A stretch of 64,000 bases of DNA, from the NCBI GenBank assembly GCA_022606135.1, contig JABYQN010000007.1, forward strand, positions 2,356,001 through 2,420,000, written 5' to 3'. The DNA is from Fomes fomentarius (Eukaryota; Basidiomycota; Agaricomycetes; Polyporales; Polyporaceae). Shown piece after piece: positions 11,952-24,124 of the stretch. Position 1 is the stretch's first letter; each line of letters opens with the position of its first letter. Position numbers and translations under genes: made by a program. The notes under the pieces are model-generated. The model made no database searches. It worked only from the letters and a program-made list of their open reading frames with translations, and was not told where the DNA came from.

Positions 11952-12897
11952 GAGAATGTAGGATTGGAGCTTTTCTTGGCCTTTCAAATCATACCACGGA
12001 CGATTCTACTGGAGTTGAGCTACTCTAACTACATCACTACATCCGTATTCATCGTTGAGGCTGGTGCAAAAATCATGTCCGATTCTGCGAGTCTCGGTCA
12101 AGCGGAGGCGTCCTATATAGCTGTCACAAACGCGAAGTATTGGTGCTTAAAGTCATTCGCGCAATCATCCTCCTGGTTTCGTCAGAAGTGCTTTGACTGC
12201 CGAGGTGCCATATGTACAATTCCTTGGGGTGTCTACCTCAGATCGCTGAGGCTTATCCTGCATCGCTACAGGATAACACAGTTGAAGCTTCCGGATCCAT
12301 AACCAGAACACGTATCACGGTCGGATTGGCGGTGCCAGTGAATCATGGAACTGCTCCGACCATGGGCGAAAGTTCAATGACCTTGAATGGCACCAGGAGT
12401 ATAATAGCACTACCGCAATGCAGCAATGGCGGATGTACCGTCCACAGATTCAAGTCCCCAAGGTGTGATGGTCGTGTTGGAGGTGGACGGAGTATGGACG
12501 GTCTCAACTTTGAAGTGTGGCTCCATTGCTAAACAAAGGGCCGCAGTCACAGCACGTGATTAAACAGTCACATTTGAACACAAACGCTAAAGTTGCTTCC
12601 ACCTTCAAGTCGAACCAGCTACTGCCCATCCTACTTCAAGCTGGGCCTTCGGCTCTCCTACTTAATCATACTCGCAAACACGCACCTCGTGGCTATAGTC
12701 CGCTCTTTACAGGACCTAGCTCCAGGATACTGGCCCGCCGTAAGCCTCTCACCTCTTTGTTCCTTCAAAACTCCCGCTCACCATCATGATGACTCGCTGC
12801 GAACACTCCTCAGAGCAATTCGAAGGAACCTGTTCGTGACTGCTTTTCAACCTGACGAATATTCACCAAACAAGAGCTCAGACACATCCGACTGTCC
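11952..12897 (+). promoter_or_regulatory. FunK1 no. 2 upstream region with eroded leader
   Basis: The FunK1 promoter module 'TATGGACGGTCTCAA' lies at about 12493-12507. From about 12560 onward the sequence matches the left FunK1 upstream region in inverted orientation. Positions 12790-12897 align to the leader codons of intact FunK1 genes, but an in-frame TGA at 12853-12855 and a frameshift before it destroy that leader. No other gene is seen in 11952-12490. Confidence 0.65.
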
Positions 12898-15381
12898 ATG
12901 CTCAAGACGATGGCGAAGTCCTCGTTCAACACATTCATGGACAAGTACGTCCGGTACGACGGTTTTGTCCCAGATGACGACTACTTCGCTGGTCTCTTTG
13001 ACTGCGTTCCTGTTGCCGTTGGTCAAGAGACTCGCATGTATAGTATCTTTGTGAGTGCGACGACATTCTCATATTCCACATGCACTCCTCCTAACCATCG
13101 ATCTGCTCGTTGTCGTCGCCATGACAGGAGACGGTTGCGAACAAAGACAGCCTCCTCGGTGACTTTGTTCTGGTGATCACACTTAGTAAACTAGATGCCA
13201 CTGAACTGACGAAACAGAAGCTGGATGGCGGTCTGTATAAGAAAGAACATGCCCCATCGTCAAATGGCCAAACGGACTGGAGAAAGGTCGACCTATCATG
13301 GGAGGTCAAGTGTACGGAGGTCATCGATGATCCAGTCGACGAGCAGCAACCTGGCGACAAACCATACTTGCCGCTCGGCTCTGGGATTTCCACGCCAAAT
13401 CTCATTCAGATCATGTCTTACGCCACCCTCGTCTTCGACAGACAGCACCGCACACACCACTTCACTGTCATCATCCTCGGTTCCATGGCTCGCCTCATCC
13501 GATGGGATCGCTCAGGCATGGTCTTCACGGAGAAGTTCAACTACAGGACCGAGCCCCACAAGCTGGGCAGATTCCTCTGGTGCTTCTCGCGGCTGACCCC
13601 TGCGCAACGTGGTCATGACCCTACCGTCACTCCTGTCGTGCCTGGCAGCGGTGATCATGAGCTCATGCTTCGACGCGCTGAGAATCCACTCAAGGTCAAC
13701 GGTTGTCCCGTCGGCGAGCACGCGCGTGAAGCGTTCAAGGATTCGCTTAAGGAAGACTGGCCATGGTTCAAGATGAGCGTACATGACACAGCCGGTGAAC
13801 GGAAGCTCCTCGTCGGTAAGCCTAACTTCATCGCCGCTGGTTTAGTCGGCCGTGGAACACGCGGATACGTTGCTGTCGACTTGGCGGATTCTGAAGGACC
13901 GTTTGTCTACCTGAAGGATGCTTGGAGAGTCGAGCACGAGCGCAGGAAGAAGGAGGGCGACGTTCTAGCTGAACTCAACGCGGCAAAGGTTCCACAAATC
14001 CCGACCTTGCACTGCCATGGCGAGGTTCCTGGCCAGCGAACGCAGACGCAAGACTTGTGGAAGGAGACCAACAAGACGTCAGCGCCATGTCCATTCAAGA
14101 GTCACCATCATTATCGCATAGTGGTAAAGGAGGTAGGATTACCACTGAGCGAATTCAAGAACGGCAAGCAGCTCATCCAGCTATTACTGGACTGCCTTGA
14201 CGGTACGTTCCTTTTGTTGTCGTTTGTGCTCGTTGTGGCACTCAATGGCTGGGTTATATAGCCCACTGTTCTGCATATGAAGCAGGATATTTGCATCGCG
14301 ACATCAGCGTTGGTAATATTCTAATTTATATACGGGAGGTAGACGGGGCCAAAGCGGAGGTCGAGGGGCTTCTTACGGATTGGGAGCTTGCCAAGCGCAC
14401 GGATGACAACTCCGAGGAAGCCGACCGTACGGTATGTTCGGCTTCTACGGTTCATTCAGACCATTGACTGAGCTTGGCCTGTAGGGAACGTGGCAATTTA
14501 AATCTGTGTTTGCGGCGAACGACGGCAAGAAGGTTGTCAAGATACCGGATGAGCTCGAGTCTTTTCTCTACGTCCTGCTGTACATCGCTTTCCACTATCT
14601 TCCTCACAACTGCATCGGTCTCGAAGACTTCATGTCTTCGTTCTTCGATGACGCACAGCAGGCCGGACTTGACTTCTTCTGCGGGGAGAAGAAGCAGGCG
14701 ACCATTGCGACAGGGGAATTGAGGATGGCGGGGGGAAAGCTGGTGGTCTTCCTGCGCGAGCCGCTCATTCACAAGACGAACACGACGTCGACTTGTGTTT
14801 CCGGATGGCAGGGCTCCGTCTCCACGGACGCATGTTCTGTTGCGGCACGAGCTTCAGCTCCTACCCCAGCGGCCATGCCTCCCGCCCTCATTCACCCGAT
14901 CAACGACATTGTTTGCAGTTTGCTCAAGTTGTTCCAGGCGTACCAAGTTCACAAACCAAGGATCAAACATTATACCTTCACGAAAGCTTTGACGAAAGTT
15001 CGGGAAGTGCCAGAAGACAAGTACGTGGTGCGTTGGGGCAGGAGGACGGTACTCGCAGAGGTCGCTGTTTTGCCTCAGCTCGTCGCCAGAGCTGCTCGTC
15101 TCGAGAACCACAGGGCGTTTGGCAAGATTCTTGCTTCACGTATGGCGAAGGATGATTGGCCGGAGAAGGACAAACAGCCTGACCAGGTGAATCCTGACTG
15201 GCACAATCATCGTGAAACTTTCAACCTGAAGCGTGCTAGCCTACACGAGGCTGAATTCGAGACGCCACCGAGCAAAAAGCAAAAGCTAGAAACAGGGAAA
15301 GTCCTCAGGTTGATGCCGACCTATTGCGGTGAAGTGGTTGGCAGGCACTCTATCTCCACTTCTTCTCCTTCGCTTCCGTGA
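12898..15381 (+). CDS. FunK1-type protein kinase no. 2, N-terminally shortened
   Basis: This is a presumed Ser/Thr kinase of the FunK1 family. Starting at the first ATG after the leader stop, four exons close in frame to 764 aa: 12898-13050, 13128-14202, 14262-14431 and 14485-15381. The core 'RQHRTHHFTV' and 'ARLIRWDRSG' come first, then 'YRIVVKEVGLPLSEF', the catalytic loop 'YLHRDISVGNIL' and the magnesium-loop equivalent 'LTDWELAK' (DWE in place of DFG, usual for this family). 'GTWQF' and 'IPDELESFLYVLLY' follow. The C-terminus is a charged Lys/Arg tail. It reads on past the stop position used by the copies at 32.8 and 51.9 kb. Compared with intact copies, about 40 leader residues are missing, so it may be active or may be an early pseudogene. 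Confidence 0.85.
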
Positions 15382-16227
15382 CATCTCTTATGTATACTGC
15401 CCCAACTCATATGTATCTTGTCAACGATATGACTTATCTGGATCCCTTGTAAAAGATCTTCATGATTATAAGTCCATCTAAGTAAGTAAGTTACCGCACA
15501 TCACCCGGCGGCGTCGTATGACATGACGATATTTTGAATCATCCAACACCACGCTCAAAGTGACTTCAGCGAGAAGAAGCTCGACATTGTGTCAACTACT
15601 CAGTGCAGAGAGCAAGCACTACTATGTCACGGACGCGACGTACTTGATAGTGCTGTAGTTGATCATGCTCCATCACTCTGTTTAAGTCGGACTCGGAAGT
15701 TGTTTGATCTTCGGGATGTACAGTGCAACTGGCAGAACAATTCTCGTGGGTCAGTGGCGGCGACTCGGACTGCTCCCAACCGCAATATTGCAGACCAAAG
15801 TTGGTCTTGAAACCACCGAGTGGGCCGCTCGGAGTCGATCACAGAGTACTTCGAACAATGGCGACAGGCTGCGCCGTCCACAAATGCAATATTAAAGCAC
15901 CAAACATCCAGCCACATTGCGATGACGGAGTGTGGACGGTCTCGACTCGGAGCCACGTCCGACCAAAGAGCCGCAGTTACAGCACGTGGTGCGGACAAAC
16001 GAACCGTATTGAGCGCCCGTTTGTGGTTGCTCCCAACCACCACCGCTCTGTGGCCACGTTGCTCGACTACGGTACTTTGGCCTTTATTTCATTAACCTTC
16101 CTGCCTAATTTGGCTCACAATAGACCACACCGCTTTGTGGTCAAATATTGCCGATATATAAACCCTGCTTCAGCGCGCTGAATTGTAAGCCTCCACCTGT
16201 CTTCACCTTCCAACCCCTCCGCTCACC
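15382..16227 (+). promoter_or_regulatory. Intergenic region with FunK1 no. 3 promoter
   Basis: The shared FunK1 upstream motif GTGTGGACGGTCTCGA is at 15930-15945, an ACAGCACGTGGTG block (E-box CACGTG) follows at about 15980, and the TATA box TATATAAA is at 16155-16162, some 70 bp before the ATG. The rest contains no gene that I can support. Confidence 0.65.
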
Positions 16228-18783
16228 ATGGCTGGCACACCGCAGAGCGCGTCCCCTCGAAAGCCTCCTGTGACAAACGTATTCTCCACTGGCTTTATTC
16301 CCGTTGAGCAGAAACGTCGAGACGTTCGATTCGCCAACGCTAAGAAGATGGCGAGGCTCGCACCGGTGGAAACCTTCATGGCCGACTTCGTGCAGTATCA
16401 CGATTTCATCCCCGACAACGATTATTTTGCTGGACTCTTTGACGGTGTTCCAACTGACGACATAGAGGACGCCATGTATGATCCCTTCGTGAGTCCCCGA
16501 ATCCTCGCATGCTCCGTCAAACTATTCTAACCATCTGAGCGATCCCCCTTCCTATCGCCTAGATCACGGCCGCGAACAGCAAAGATATCCTTGACGATTT
16601 TGTCTTTGCCTTGACCCCCCACAAGCCCGATCCGACAGACTTGTCCAGACAGAAAATGGACTGCGCCATGTACCGCAAGGGTTCCCCTCCACCGACAACT
16701 GGGCGCGCAGACTGGGCAAAGGTCGAGCTCTCCATTGAGATGAAGCCCGACGAGAAACTGGACGACCCGTTTGACGACACAAGGCTCCCGCACTACCCAT
16801 ACGAATCCGACAAACGCAAGCACAACCTTGGTCAGATGTTGACCTACGCCACTCTTGTGTTCGATAGACAGCACCGCACGCACCATTTCACCGTAATTAT
16901 CTTCGGTTCCATGGCACGGCTCGTTCGATGGGACCGCTCTGGCCTGGTGTTTACCGAGAAGTTCAACTACAAGACGGAGCCGCACAAGCTAGGAAAGTTC
17001 CTATGGTGCTACGCTAGGATGACTCCTAGCGAGCGCGGCCACGACGACACCGTTACTCGAGTCATCCGCGGCAGTGACGAGTACAACCTCATGCGCCGAC
17101 GTGCTGTCACCCCACGCACAGAGAAGGGCCACGTTGTCGACGAGCATGCACGCACTGCCTTCGAGGCTTCGCTCAAAGACGACTGGCCATGGTTCAAGGT
17201 GACCGTGAACGACGAGGCTGGTCACCGCGAGTTCCTCGTCGGCAAACCGAACTTCATCGCTGCTGGGCTTGCGGGTCGTGGAACGCGTGGGTATGTTGCT
17301 CTCGACGTCGACGATCCAGACGGCCCCTTTGTCTACCTGAAGGACGCTTGGAGAGTCGACCATGAACGAATCCAGAAGGAGGGTGACATTCTATCCCAGC
17401 TCAACGCCGCCAAGGTCCCACACATCCCGACCTTGCATTGTCACGGCGACGTCCCGGATCAAAAGACCAAGACTCAGGATACCTGGAAGAAGGTTTATGG
17501 GACGGACAAGGCCTGTCCACTGAAGGCTCACCAGCATTACCGACTGGTGGTAAAGGAAGTAGGCATTCCCTTGAGCGAGTTCAAGACCGGTAAGGAGCTA
17601 GTTCTGGCGCTTCTGGACTGTATAGACGGTAAGCATGTCCGCTATCTTCCTGTACCCATGCTAATTATGATCCCTCCGAAGCCCACCGTCATGCGTACAA
17701 GGCTGGATTCCTGCACCGTGACATAAGTGCAGGCAACATCCTCCTTTATCCGAGGATCACAGACTCGGGAGTTGTCAAGATTGCGGGCCTTCTTGCGGAC
17801 TGGGAGCTTGCGAAGCGAGTCGCAGACGATGACGACGAGCCCCGCCAACCGGATCGAACCGTAAGTACATACTCTTTCCATCGTTGCTAGTCATTCAAGT
17901 AAATCCGCCTCTCTAGGGTACCTGGCAGTTCCAATCAGCTCTGGCCTTGAGCGACGCCTCGAAGGTGGTCAAGATCCCGGATGAGCTGGAATCTTTCCTC
18001 TACGTTCTGTTATATGAAGCTCTCAAGTACTTACCAAGTAACTGCGTCGAGCTCACCGAGTTCATGGCATCTTTCTTTGACGACGGCCACCAACAGGGAC
18101 TCGACTTCGTCTGCGGCGACAAGAAGCTGTCCACGATGCAGACCGGCGTTCTTCGTATGAATGGCACTGAGCCTATCGTCTTTCTTCGCAAGCCCCTCAA
18201 AAAGCGGATGCCAACGCGGAAATACAAGCCTGCACTTGAAGGTGTCTCACCGAGCTCTTCGGTGGCTGTGGTAGCTAGCCCCGCCGGGTCGACTGTTGAG
18301 CCCCCCTCGGAGAAGGCCGATATCTTCTCCGAGTCATCACCTCCTAGTATCCCGACGACCATTCCTCCTGGGAATGTGCATCCTATCAACCACATTATTC
18401 GTGACCTGTTGTCATTGTACAAAGCCTACTATCAGGTCCAGATGCCGGATGTCGTCCTTGAGAAGAATAACGTACCTCAAGTCCAGAACGACCCCGAGGA
18501 TTGGCGCTCGCAGACGTGGGACGACAAACTGGAACCGGCAACAGAGCCTGATCTTACTTCTTACATCATTCCGCCCGAGGTCGTCGCGAAGGCCGCTCAA
18601 TTGGAGCATCATATGGCCGTCGGTAGGATTTTCTTCAAGTACGTCAAGTCTGAAAATTGGCCGGACGATGACAAGCAGAAGGACCAGACCGACCCGAAGC
18701 ACCGTCGCAAGCTGGACACGGCGAAGCGTCCCGAGCTAGATGAGGGCACTTCTGAGGCCCCAACGAGTAAGCGACGCCGCTAG
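16228..18783 (+). CDS. FunK1-type protein kinase no. 3, intact
   Basis: This is the most clearly intact FunK1 gene here. Exons 16228-16488, 16563-17628, 17682-17860 and 17917-18783 close in frame to 790 aa. The Ser/Pro leader 'MAGTPQSASPRKPPVTN' precedes a helical segment 'VETFMADFVQYHDFIPDN'. Then come 'RQHRTHHFTVIIFGSMARLV', 'YRLVVKEVGIPLSEF', the catalytic loop 'FLHRDISAGNILLY', 'LADWELAK', 'GTWQF' and 'IPDELESFLYVLLY'. The tail ends in a basic 'TSKRRR', which could serve as a nuclear localisation signal (inference). It is clearly more diverged from the other four copies than they are from each other, so it is an older paralogue. The substrate and biological role of FunK1 kinases are not established. 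Confidence 0.92.
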
Positions 18784-19362
18784 ACCATCGACTCTATGCC
18801 GTTTCCTGGTACGCATCCTCGACAAGGTTCGACACGTCGCATCCCCTGTTAGTGTCTCCGGTGCTCATCTGTCTTTGTTATTCTTGTAATTGCTGTTTTC
18901 ACCTTATACTATTGCATCTCATCACCCATAATCAATCAAGCGGTTGCAAGGAGTTCAATTGCAGTAATACGATCACAATATAGCGGAAGCCCAAGAAAGA
19001 ATCAGTCCTGGGCGGTGAAAAGAACGGGTGAGCTAAGGGCCCAGGAGACAGAGTAACGGGATACTGGTACATGAGAGATGAAGTTGCAAATTACACAGAG
19101 ATAGAGAGGACACATGACTGAGGTATTCATGGATGCATGAAGACACTTCGTGTTGTGCGGTCGTGGTGGAGTGCATTCTGTAGGAGCATCCTGCATCTCT
19201 GCGCATATTCGCTTCAAAAGAAACTACGACCCAGGACAGTGTCCATGGCGCGTTGACGATTCTGTCCTTCATAGGTGGGCGGAGGCGTAGAAAGGACAAG
19301 GAGGGTATCCTGACCGCTACGATTCCCAATCTGGGCAGCACCACTCGTCACACTGGTCAGCG
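18784..19362. other. Intergenic, no gene seen
   Basis: This is the 3' flank between the FunK1 no. 3 gene and the convergent small membrane-protein gene. No domain, repeat or splice pattern is evident. Confidence 0.45.
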
Positions 19363-19765
19363 TCAACGGGGACCGCGTGATCGCAATGTCATGGCCGCGA
19401 GAAAGCTGCACAACGTGCAAAGGTAGTGCGGATGTGTTGTTAGGCGTGATGCCCAGCGTATGCCCGTTGGTACGCGTGCTTTGGAAGATCGCGGGGGAGT
19501 GTTGACGAGATAGAGGGGAATAGCGGCGGAGGCGTCTGGGGTGTCGTTGTAACCGGGGCGGGCACGCCTTCGTACAAGGGTGCAGAGGCCGACAGTGACG
19601 CTGAAGAATAAGACTACCGGTGGGGATGACTCGCATATGAGTCGCGGGGAGTGAGAGCCAAGGAATAGTGAGCTCACCTGTACCAATGACAATCTGTGCG
19701 ATCAGGTTGGGCGGGAAAGCATCGCCGGTCGCGGAAAGCGAGATTTTGAGAGAGTAGGGAGCCAT
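19363..19765 (-). CDS. Small single-pass membrane protein, member 1
   Basis: Two exons, 19765-19678 and 19613-19363, give 112 aa. A short N-terminal segment (MAPYSLKISLSATGDAF) leads into one membrane helix, LIAQIVIGTVLFFSVTVGLCTLV, followed at once by RRRARP, so the C-terminal tail should face the cytosol. The phase-1 intron falls inside the helix, after G-T. The gene at 22.0-22.4 kb has the same layout with the intron at the same residue, which is the main reason I believe both are real. The tail reading frame is less certain: another frame in the same DNA ends in a Thr/Pro-rich stretch with PPPTYE, so a further intron or frameshift may exist. No family is recognised. Confidence 0.55.
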
Positions 19766-22015
19766 CTTGCAGATCTGCAGAATGATCAGCATGGTGTTGC
19801 AGTGATAGAGCGACACCGACCTAGGAAGCGGATTGGAGGTTTGGAGTGAGGGGAGAGCGAAGGAGGAAGCCTATGGACGGTCGCGTTCTGCAACCAGTGC
19901 GTTATTTGTACAAACAGAATATCACCGAGTGACCTAAGCAACTACTCATGGCCAGTCTACCGCGGCGCTAGGCATCTCCCACCTAGGATTGCGGCAAAGA
20001 CCGTACACAAGAGTTGCCGATATACCATGTACCGTTGGAGGGCCTTGTAGTACAGCCTTTGTGCACATCAGAAGCTTCTGCACGGAATCGTGGGGCGGGT
20101 ACCGGTACATCCAACAATCGCCACTGTAACAAAAAGATCCAGAGTTCATAGGGGTAGTGACACGAGACCACTGCCTCCAAGTAGGATGATCAATAGACTC
20201 TGCGTTATCGTCCAATCGGGTTAGTGGAAAAAGCGCAAGGCTGACACATTACTTCTGTTCGTTGGCACACTGTGAGAACAATCGACCACTGTGACAGAGA
20301 AGGCTCATGACTGGCCGAACGCACCGGAACTAGGTGGACAGGATAAAGGTCATCAGAACACCCCGAATGCTCTACGAAGCTCGCGAGCACACGCCGAGAC
20401 TGCTCACCTGTACTTCTGGAATGTTTCCACTGGTTCCATATCCCGCTGTGGAGGTTCGTACACTGTCTTCTAGAGTGAGCACCTCGCCAAAAATAGCCAG
20501 GAGAGGAGAGCGCCAGCAGCGTCTCATGACATTCTGGTGCACGGCGAATCCCGCGGCGTTCATCAAACCACACGGGCCTTCCTCTTTGGGAGGACTGTGT
20601 AAATGTCGGGACTAACCATGGTGACAATGACGACTCGTGGCTGGGGCATGTAGCATGAAAGATGTTGCTTCCGATAAGTTGCTTTCGATAAAGGCAGTCT
20701 CTATCGGCTCAATGTACTTTGTTTGCTGACGCAACACCATGAATAGCTTTGATAGCAATCGGTATACACCGCTCACCGTAATAACCGCGAGTGCAGCCAC
20801 ATTGTAGGTGATATGCACAAAACCTCTCCTTGCGCAAAGCCTCACTGATCGATCCTGTCGCGCAACGACAGGGCGATTTCCTTCTCGGACAATATCCATA
20901 CACCTACAAGCGACCTCAGCCCGCGTCAAAGGGAGCTGCGATAGGGGTAACCATCTGTAGAGGCTATTTTCATACTCCCTTTACGGCAACGGTAGATGCA
21001 TGCCTTCGTCTTGAAATACGAGCTGTTGTCGCTTCAACGGTGGCGTGTGAGAGACTGCACCTATGGGTGCAAGACCAAAGTGAGAGTTACAGTACGCGCA
21101 CTTCCTGAAGGTCAGTATGTATCTATGGGTACACATTCAAAGATTGTCAAAATTGCATATTGAACCGTGTCCGACAGTGTACGTGGCGTGTCGAGACGCT
21201 TACCGGTACCATCGAATCACTGAAATAATTACTTCACCAGGTAGCTAGATTTCGTTTGCACATAAGCTAACCAGCTATGAAGTACAGGAGCGCGACGGCT
21301 TACCCACCATGCCGGAGTGGCCGCTGGCACGGCTTTCAGGGTGCATTTCTGTGAGCACAGATGCTACACTGGGCCACCCACAAGCAGTCCTTCGTGGCTT
21401 CGCGCACGTAAAGACTTCATGGTAGTCCGGATTTCTAATTGATGTCGAGTATGGTGAGAGAGAACGTGAATGCACTAGTCCCGCAAATGCAAACTAATAC
21501 GGGCGTCTATATCGGTCAGTCTTCTCGGCGTCAGTATTACCATACCAAGCATTCACTTGGCCAGCATGTTGCAGCCCTCTGCCCAGAATCGCAAGCGATC
21601 TCGTTTTGAGTAGAGGGAGAACTGATTTATCATTGAAAGTGAATATGAGCTGCCCTTCTGAGCTCTGCGCACTGTCAGTGATAGCTATTCCCCCCACTGA
21701 TCGTTTGAACACTAGTACTGCGGCACCGCAGCAACGGGACTGGAAACTTGGAGATGACATCAGACGAGCCATGGTATGCACGTGGTAATCTCCAACTAGT
21801 ACATCGGGCTAGTAAGTATGCAATGTGTGTGTTCATGCGCAAATCAAAGGAACTGCATATTCTACATAGAAGGTGAACTATAAATACAAAACATCATATT
21901 CAGGTCCGCAACATCAATTCTGCAATCTGGCATAGCATCGACCAGGTTGATCACTGACAACGTACTGAAGGCAGAGCAAAGTCAGGTTTGACTTTTCGAG
22001 CACGCTCCGTCAAGA
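19766..22015. other. Gene-poor stretch, nothing firmly supported
   Basis: Many short frames occur on both strands, with scattered GT and AG signals but no domain. The least unlikely candidate is a 92-residue minus-strand frame at 21494-21772 (starting MARLMSSPSFQSR), which I do not recognise. The region looks like decayed sequence. Confidence 0.4.
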
Positions 22016-22410
22016 TCAAAGCGGCTCAAAGACAACATCCGGAGCACTCCTAGGTCGTACGTGCACTTGGACAAGAGGGGGCAGTGGTGGCGAAGCCGGG
22101 ACTCGGGTGTGATGCATCAAACGCTGGGAAGTTGGTGTGGGTGTTGGTTTTGTCCTTCGTCGGGCGCAGCGATTTCTTCGTGATAGCACGCACAAGCCGA
22201 CGATGAGGGTGAAGAATAAAACTAATCAGATGAGAAGGGACAGGGGATATGTCAGAGAGGTAGCCTTGCTAGGGCATGGAATCGCCGAGAGTACTAACAC
22301 TCACCTGTCCCAACAACCATAGAAACCACTAGACCAGGAGTAAAAGTACCCGTGTCAAGGTTCACAAGATTGAATGTCCAGTTCACTTTGTTGGTCGAGA
22401 TTGGTGCCAT
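22016..22410 (-). CDS. Small single-pass membrane protein, member 2
   Basis: Exons 22410-22305 and 22221-22016 close in frame to 103 aa. The N-terminus MAPISTNKVNWTFNLVNLD would be outside the membrane and has one N-glycosylation sequon (NWT). The helix LVVSMVVGTVLFFTLIVGL is followed by CVLSRR and a strongly basic run (RCARRR). A Pro/Thr-rich cytosolic tail ends in DVVFEPL. The phase-1 intron sits inside the helix at the same G-T/V position as in the 19.4 kb gene. The bipartite design resembles a single-span receptor or adaptor reduced to minimum size, but no function can be assigned. Confidence 0.6.
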
Positions 22411-24088
22411 CAGTGCTGGGTGTGATGGTCTTGTTCAGTGGATGTGAGTGCGACATGAGGGAAGTTCTCACCTGTAGAGTCGAGAAGGTACGACACAATA
22501 ATCCTTGCCCCCAATGCTGTGACCCTTTGCTCTTATACCATCCTGGTGAATTGCCCTAACCACACAATGCTGTGATCGGATTTGTCAATTAGGGCATGGA
22601 AGCTGAAGCCTCACTCATACGGATATCGAGACCGAGATAGTTTACGCTTATCATGCGCGTAAGGTACTGCCTGGGGCTCTTCATTATTGTCAAAGCGAAC
22701 AGAACATGGCGAACAGAACATGTCCAGATACTGAGCTCGGGATATGTGCCCTGCCGATCCGGTCCCGATAAGCTAGGGGTGGGAAGGGAAGGGAGGAGGC
22801 CATTCTACACGTGTTACAACACGCTGAGTGTATGACCCCAGGCTGCATGTGGTACACGAGAAGCATGTTGAAACACGGCAAGTCAGCGAAGTGGAAGGTG
22901 GGGTAGCCTAGCGAGCAAACTGGTAGATATCCGGATGTGATGAGGCCAGTGCAAAGACAATGAGGCCGCAGGTCCGCGACGTTATACGCGTGTGGCCCCA
23001 GCTGGAGCTGCGGCAATGACGTAACACGAATCCACTTCAGGGCAAGGAGCAGAGGATACTAGACCAAGATCGCCATTCCGCCAGTTAGCTTCAAATTTGG
23101 ATGATGTAGGGACTCAACTTTGAGCATCATGAAACGTCTCCTTTCGATGTCCTCCCGACATACCGGTCTCGATATATTTCCACCACTCCCTAGATTCTTG
23201 GACACTTTGTCGCCAGCGCAGATAATTGCTGAGATTGGAATATATCCGACGTGGACAAAAGTACTCCATAGCTTGAACTGTCGCCACCGGCGAGTCCTGC
23301 CAGTGCCACCAGTGGTAGGACTCCAAATACCGGTTCCACACAAGTTTTAAAGCGCTGTTCGTTCGTACCGTTGGGGATAACCAGCCACAGTTGCAGAACA
23401 CGCTACCACAGCGCAAGTGACAATGCGAGCCTGAAAATTTAGCAAATATCGCGAGGCGTGATGAAGACGGTCAGACGCCGAAGGCAACTCTTCCTCCTAC
23501 CTCAAGATCACATACCCTATTATGTGGTCTCCTGCTTGTACGACTCTGCTTGTTCTGTCATTCCTTGCTTTTCGGATGCCGAAACGAGAGGATTTCGCTT
23601 TAGAGTGCCTGCAACATGCTGTTTGAATGCACAGTAGCGGCATGTAGCTCCTCGAGCTGATGTGGCACACTCCTACCTGCAATCTGGGCCCTAAGGGACT
23701 CGATCTTCACCCCAAAGCATCCTAATAGACAAGATATCAGTAGCCGTGGTCCTGATAAGAAGCAACGCACTGGAGATACCCCAGACTGGACGGATGTTCC
23801 AAAAGACTCCTGGAGCACGAGCAACGCCCAAGTACGTTGACCCGTTCATACGCATCGTTACCAGCAGCCTAGAAATGAATGGGCAGAGAGCTATGAGAAC
23901 GAGAACCTGCTGTAGTGTGGTGTGAACTCGTAACATTGGGAGTCTCGAGAACGTGAGACGGGGTTGCCAAACATGCCGCACGTTTCTTAACATCTTCTCT
24001 CCATGACCTACCGTGCACCAACCGTCACAAACAATGCGACCGGCGGCGCGGATTATGCAGAAGACATCCATAGGAACCCATCCTTGCA
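22411..24088. other. Gene-poor stretch, nothing firmly supported
   Basis: No recognisable gene. A minus-strand frame around 23690-24000 contains hydrophobic stretches (LQQVLVLIALCPF and SALLLIRTT) and could be a relic of a membrane protein, but I cannot assemble a gene. Confidence 0.35.
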
Positions 24089-24124
24089 CTCGGACTCGGA
24101 CTCGGACTCGGACTCGGACTCGGA
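24089..24124. repeat. Hexanucleotide microsatellite (CTCGGA)6
   Basis: Six perfect tandem copies of CTCGGA. The same GGACTCGGACCC motif occurs once at about 27898, upstream of the intact flavoenzyme gene, so the array looks like an expansion of a motif in a duplicated promoter. Confidence 0.9.

Noticed and set aside
21494..21781. Minus-strand open frame starting MARLMSSPSFQSR as a gene
   Set aside because: It is open for 92 codons but shows no splice partner, domain, or relation to the small membrane proteins; left as an unresolved note.
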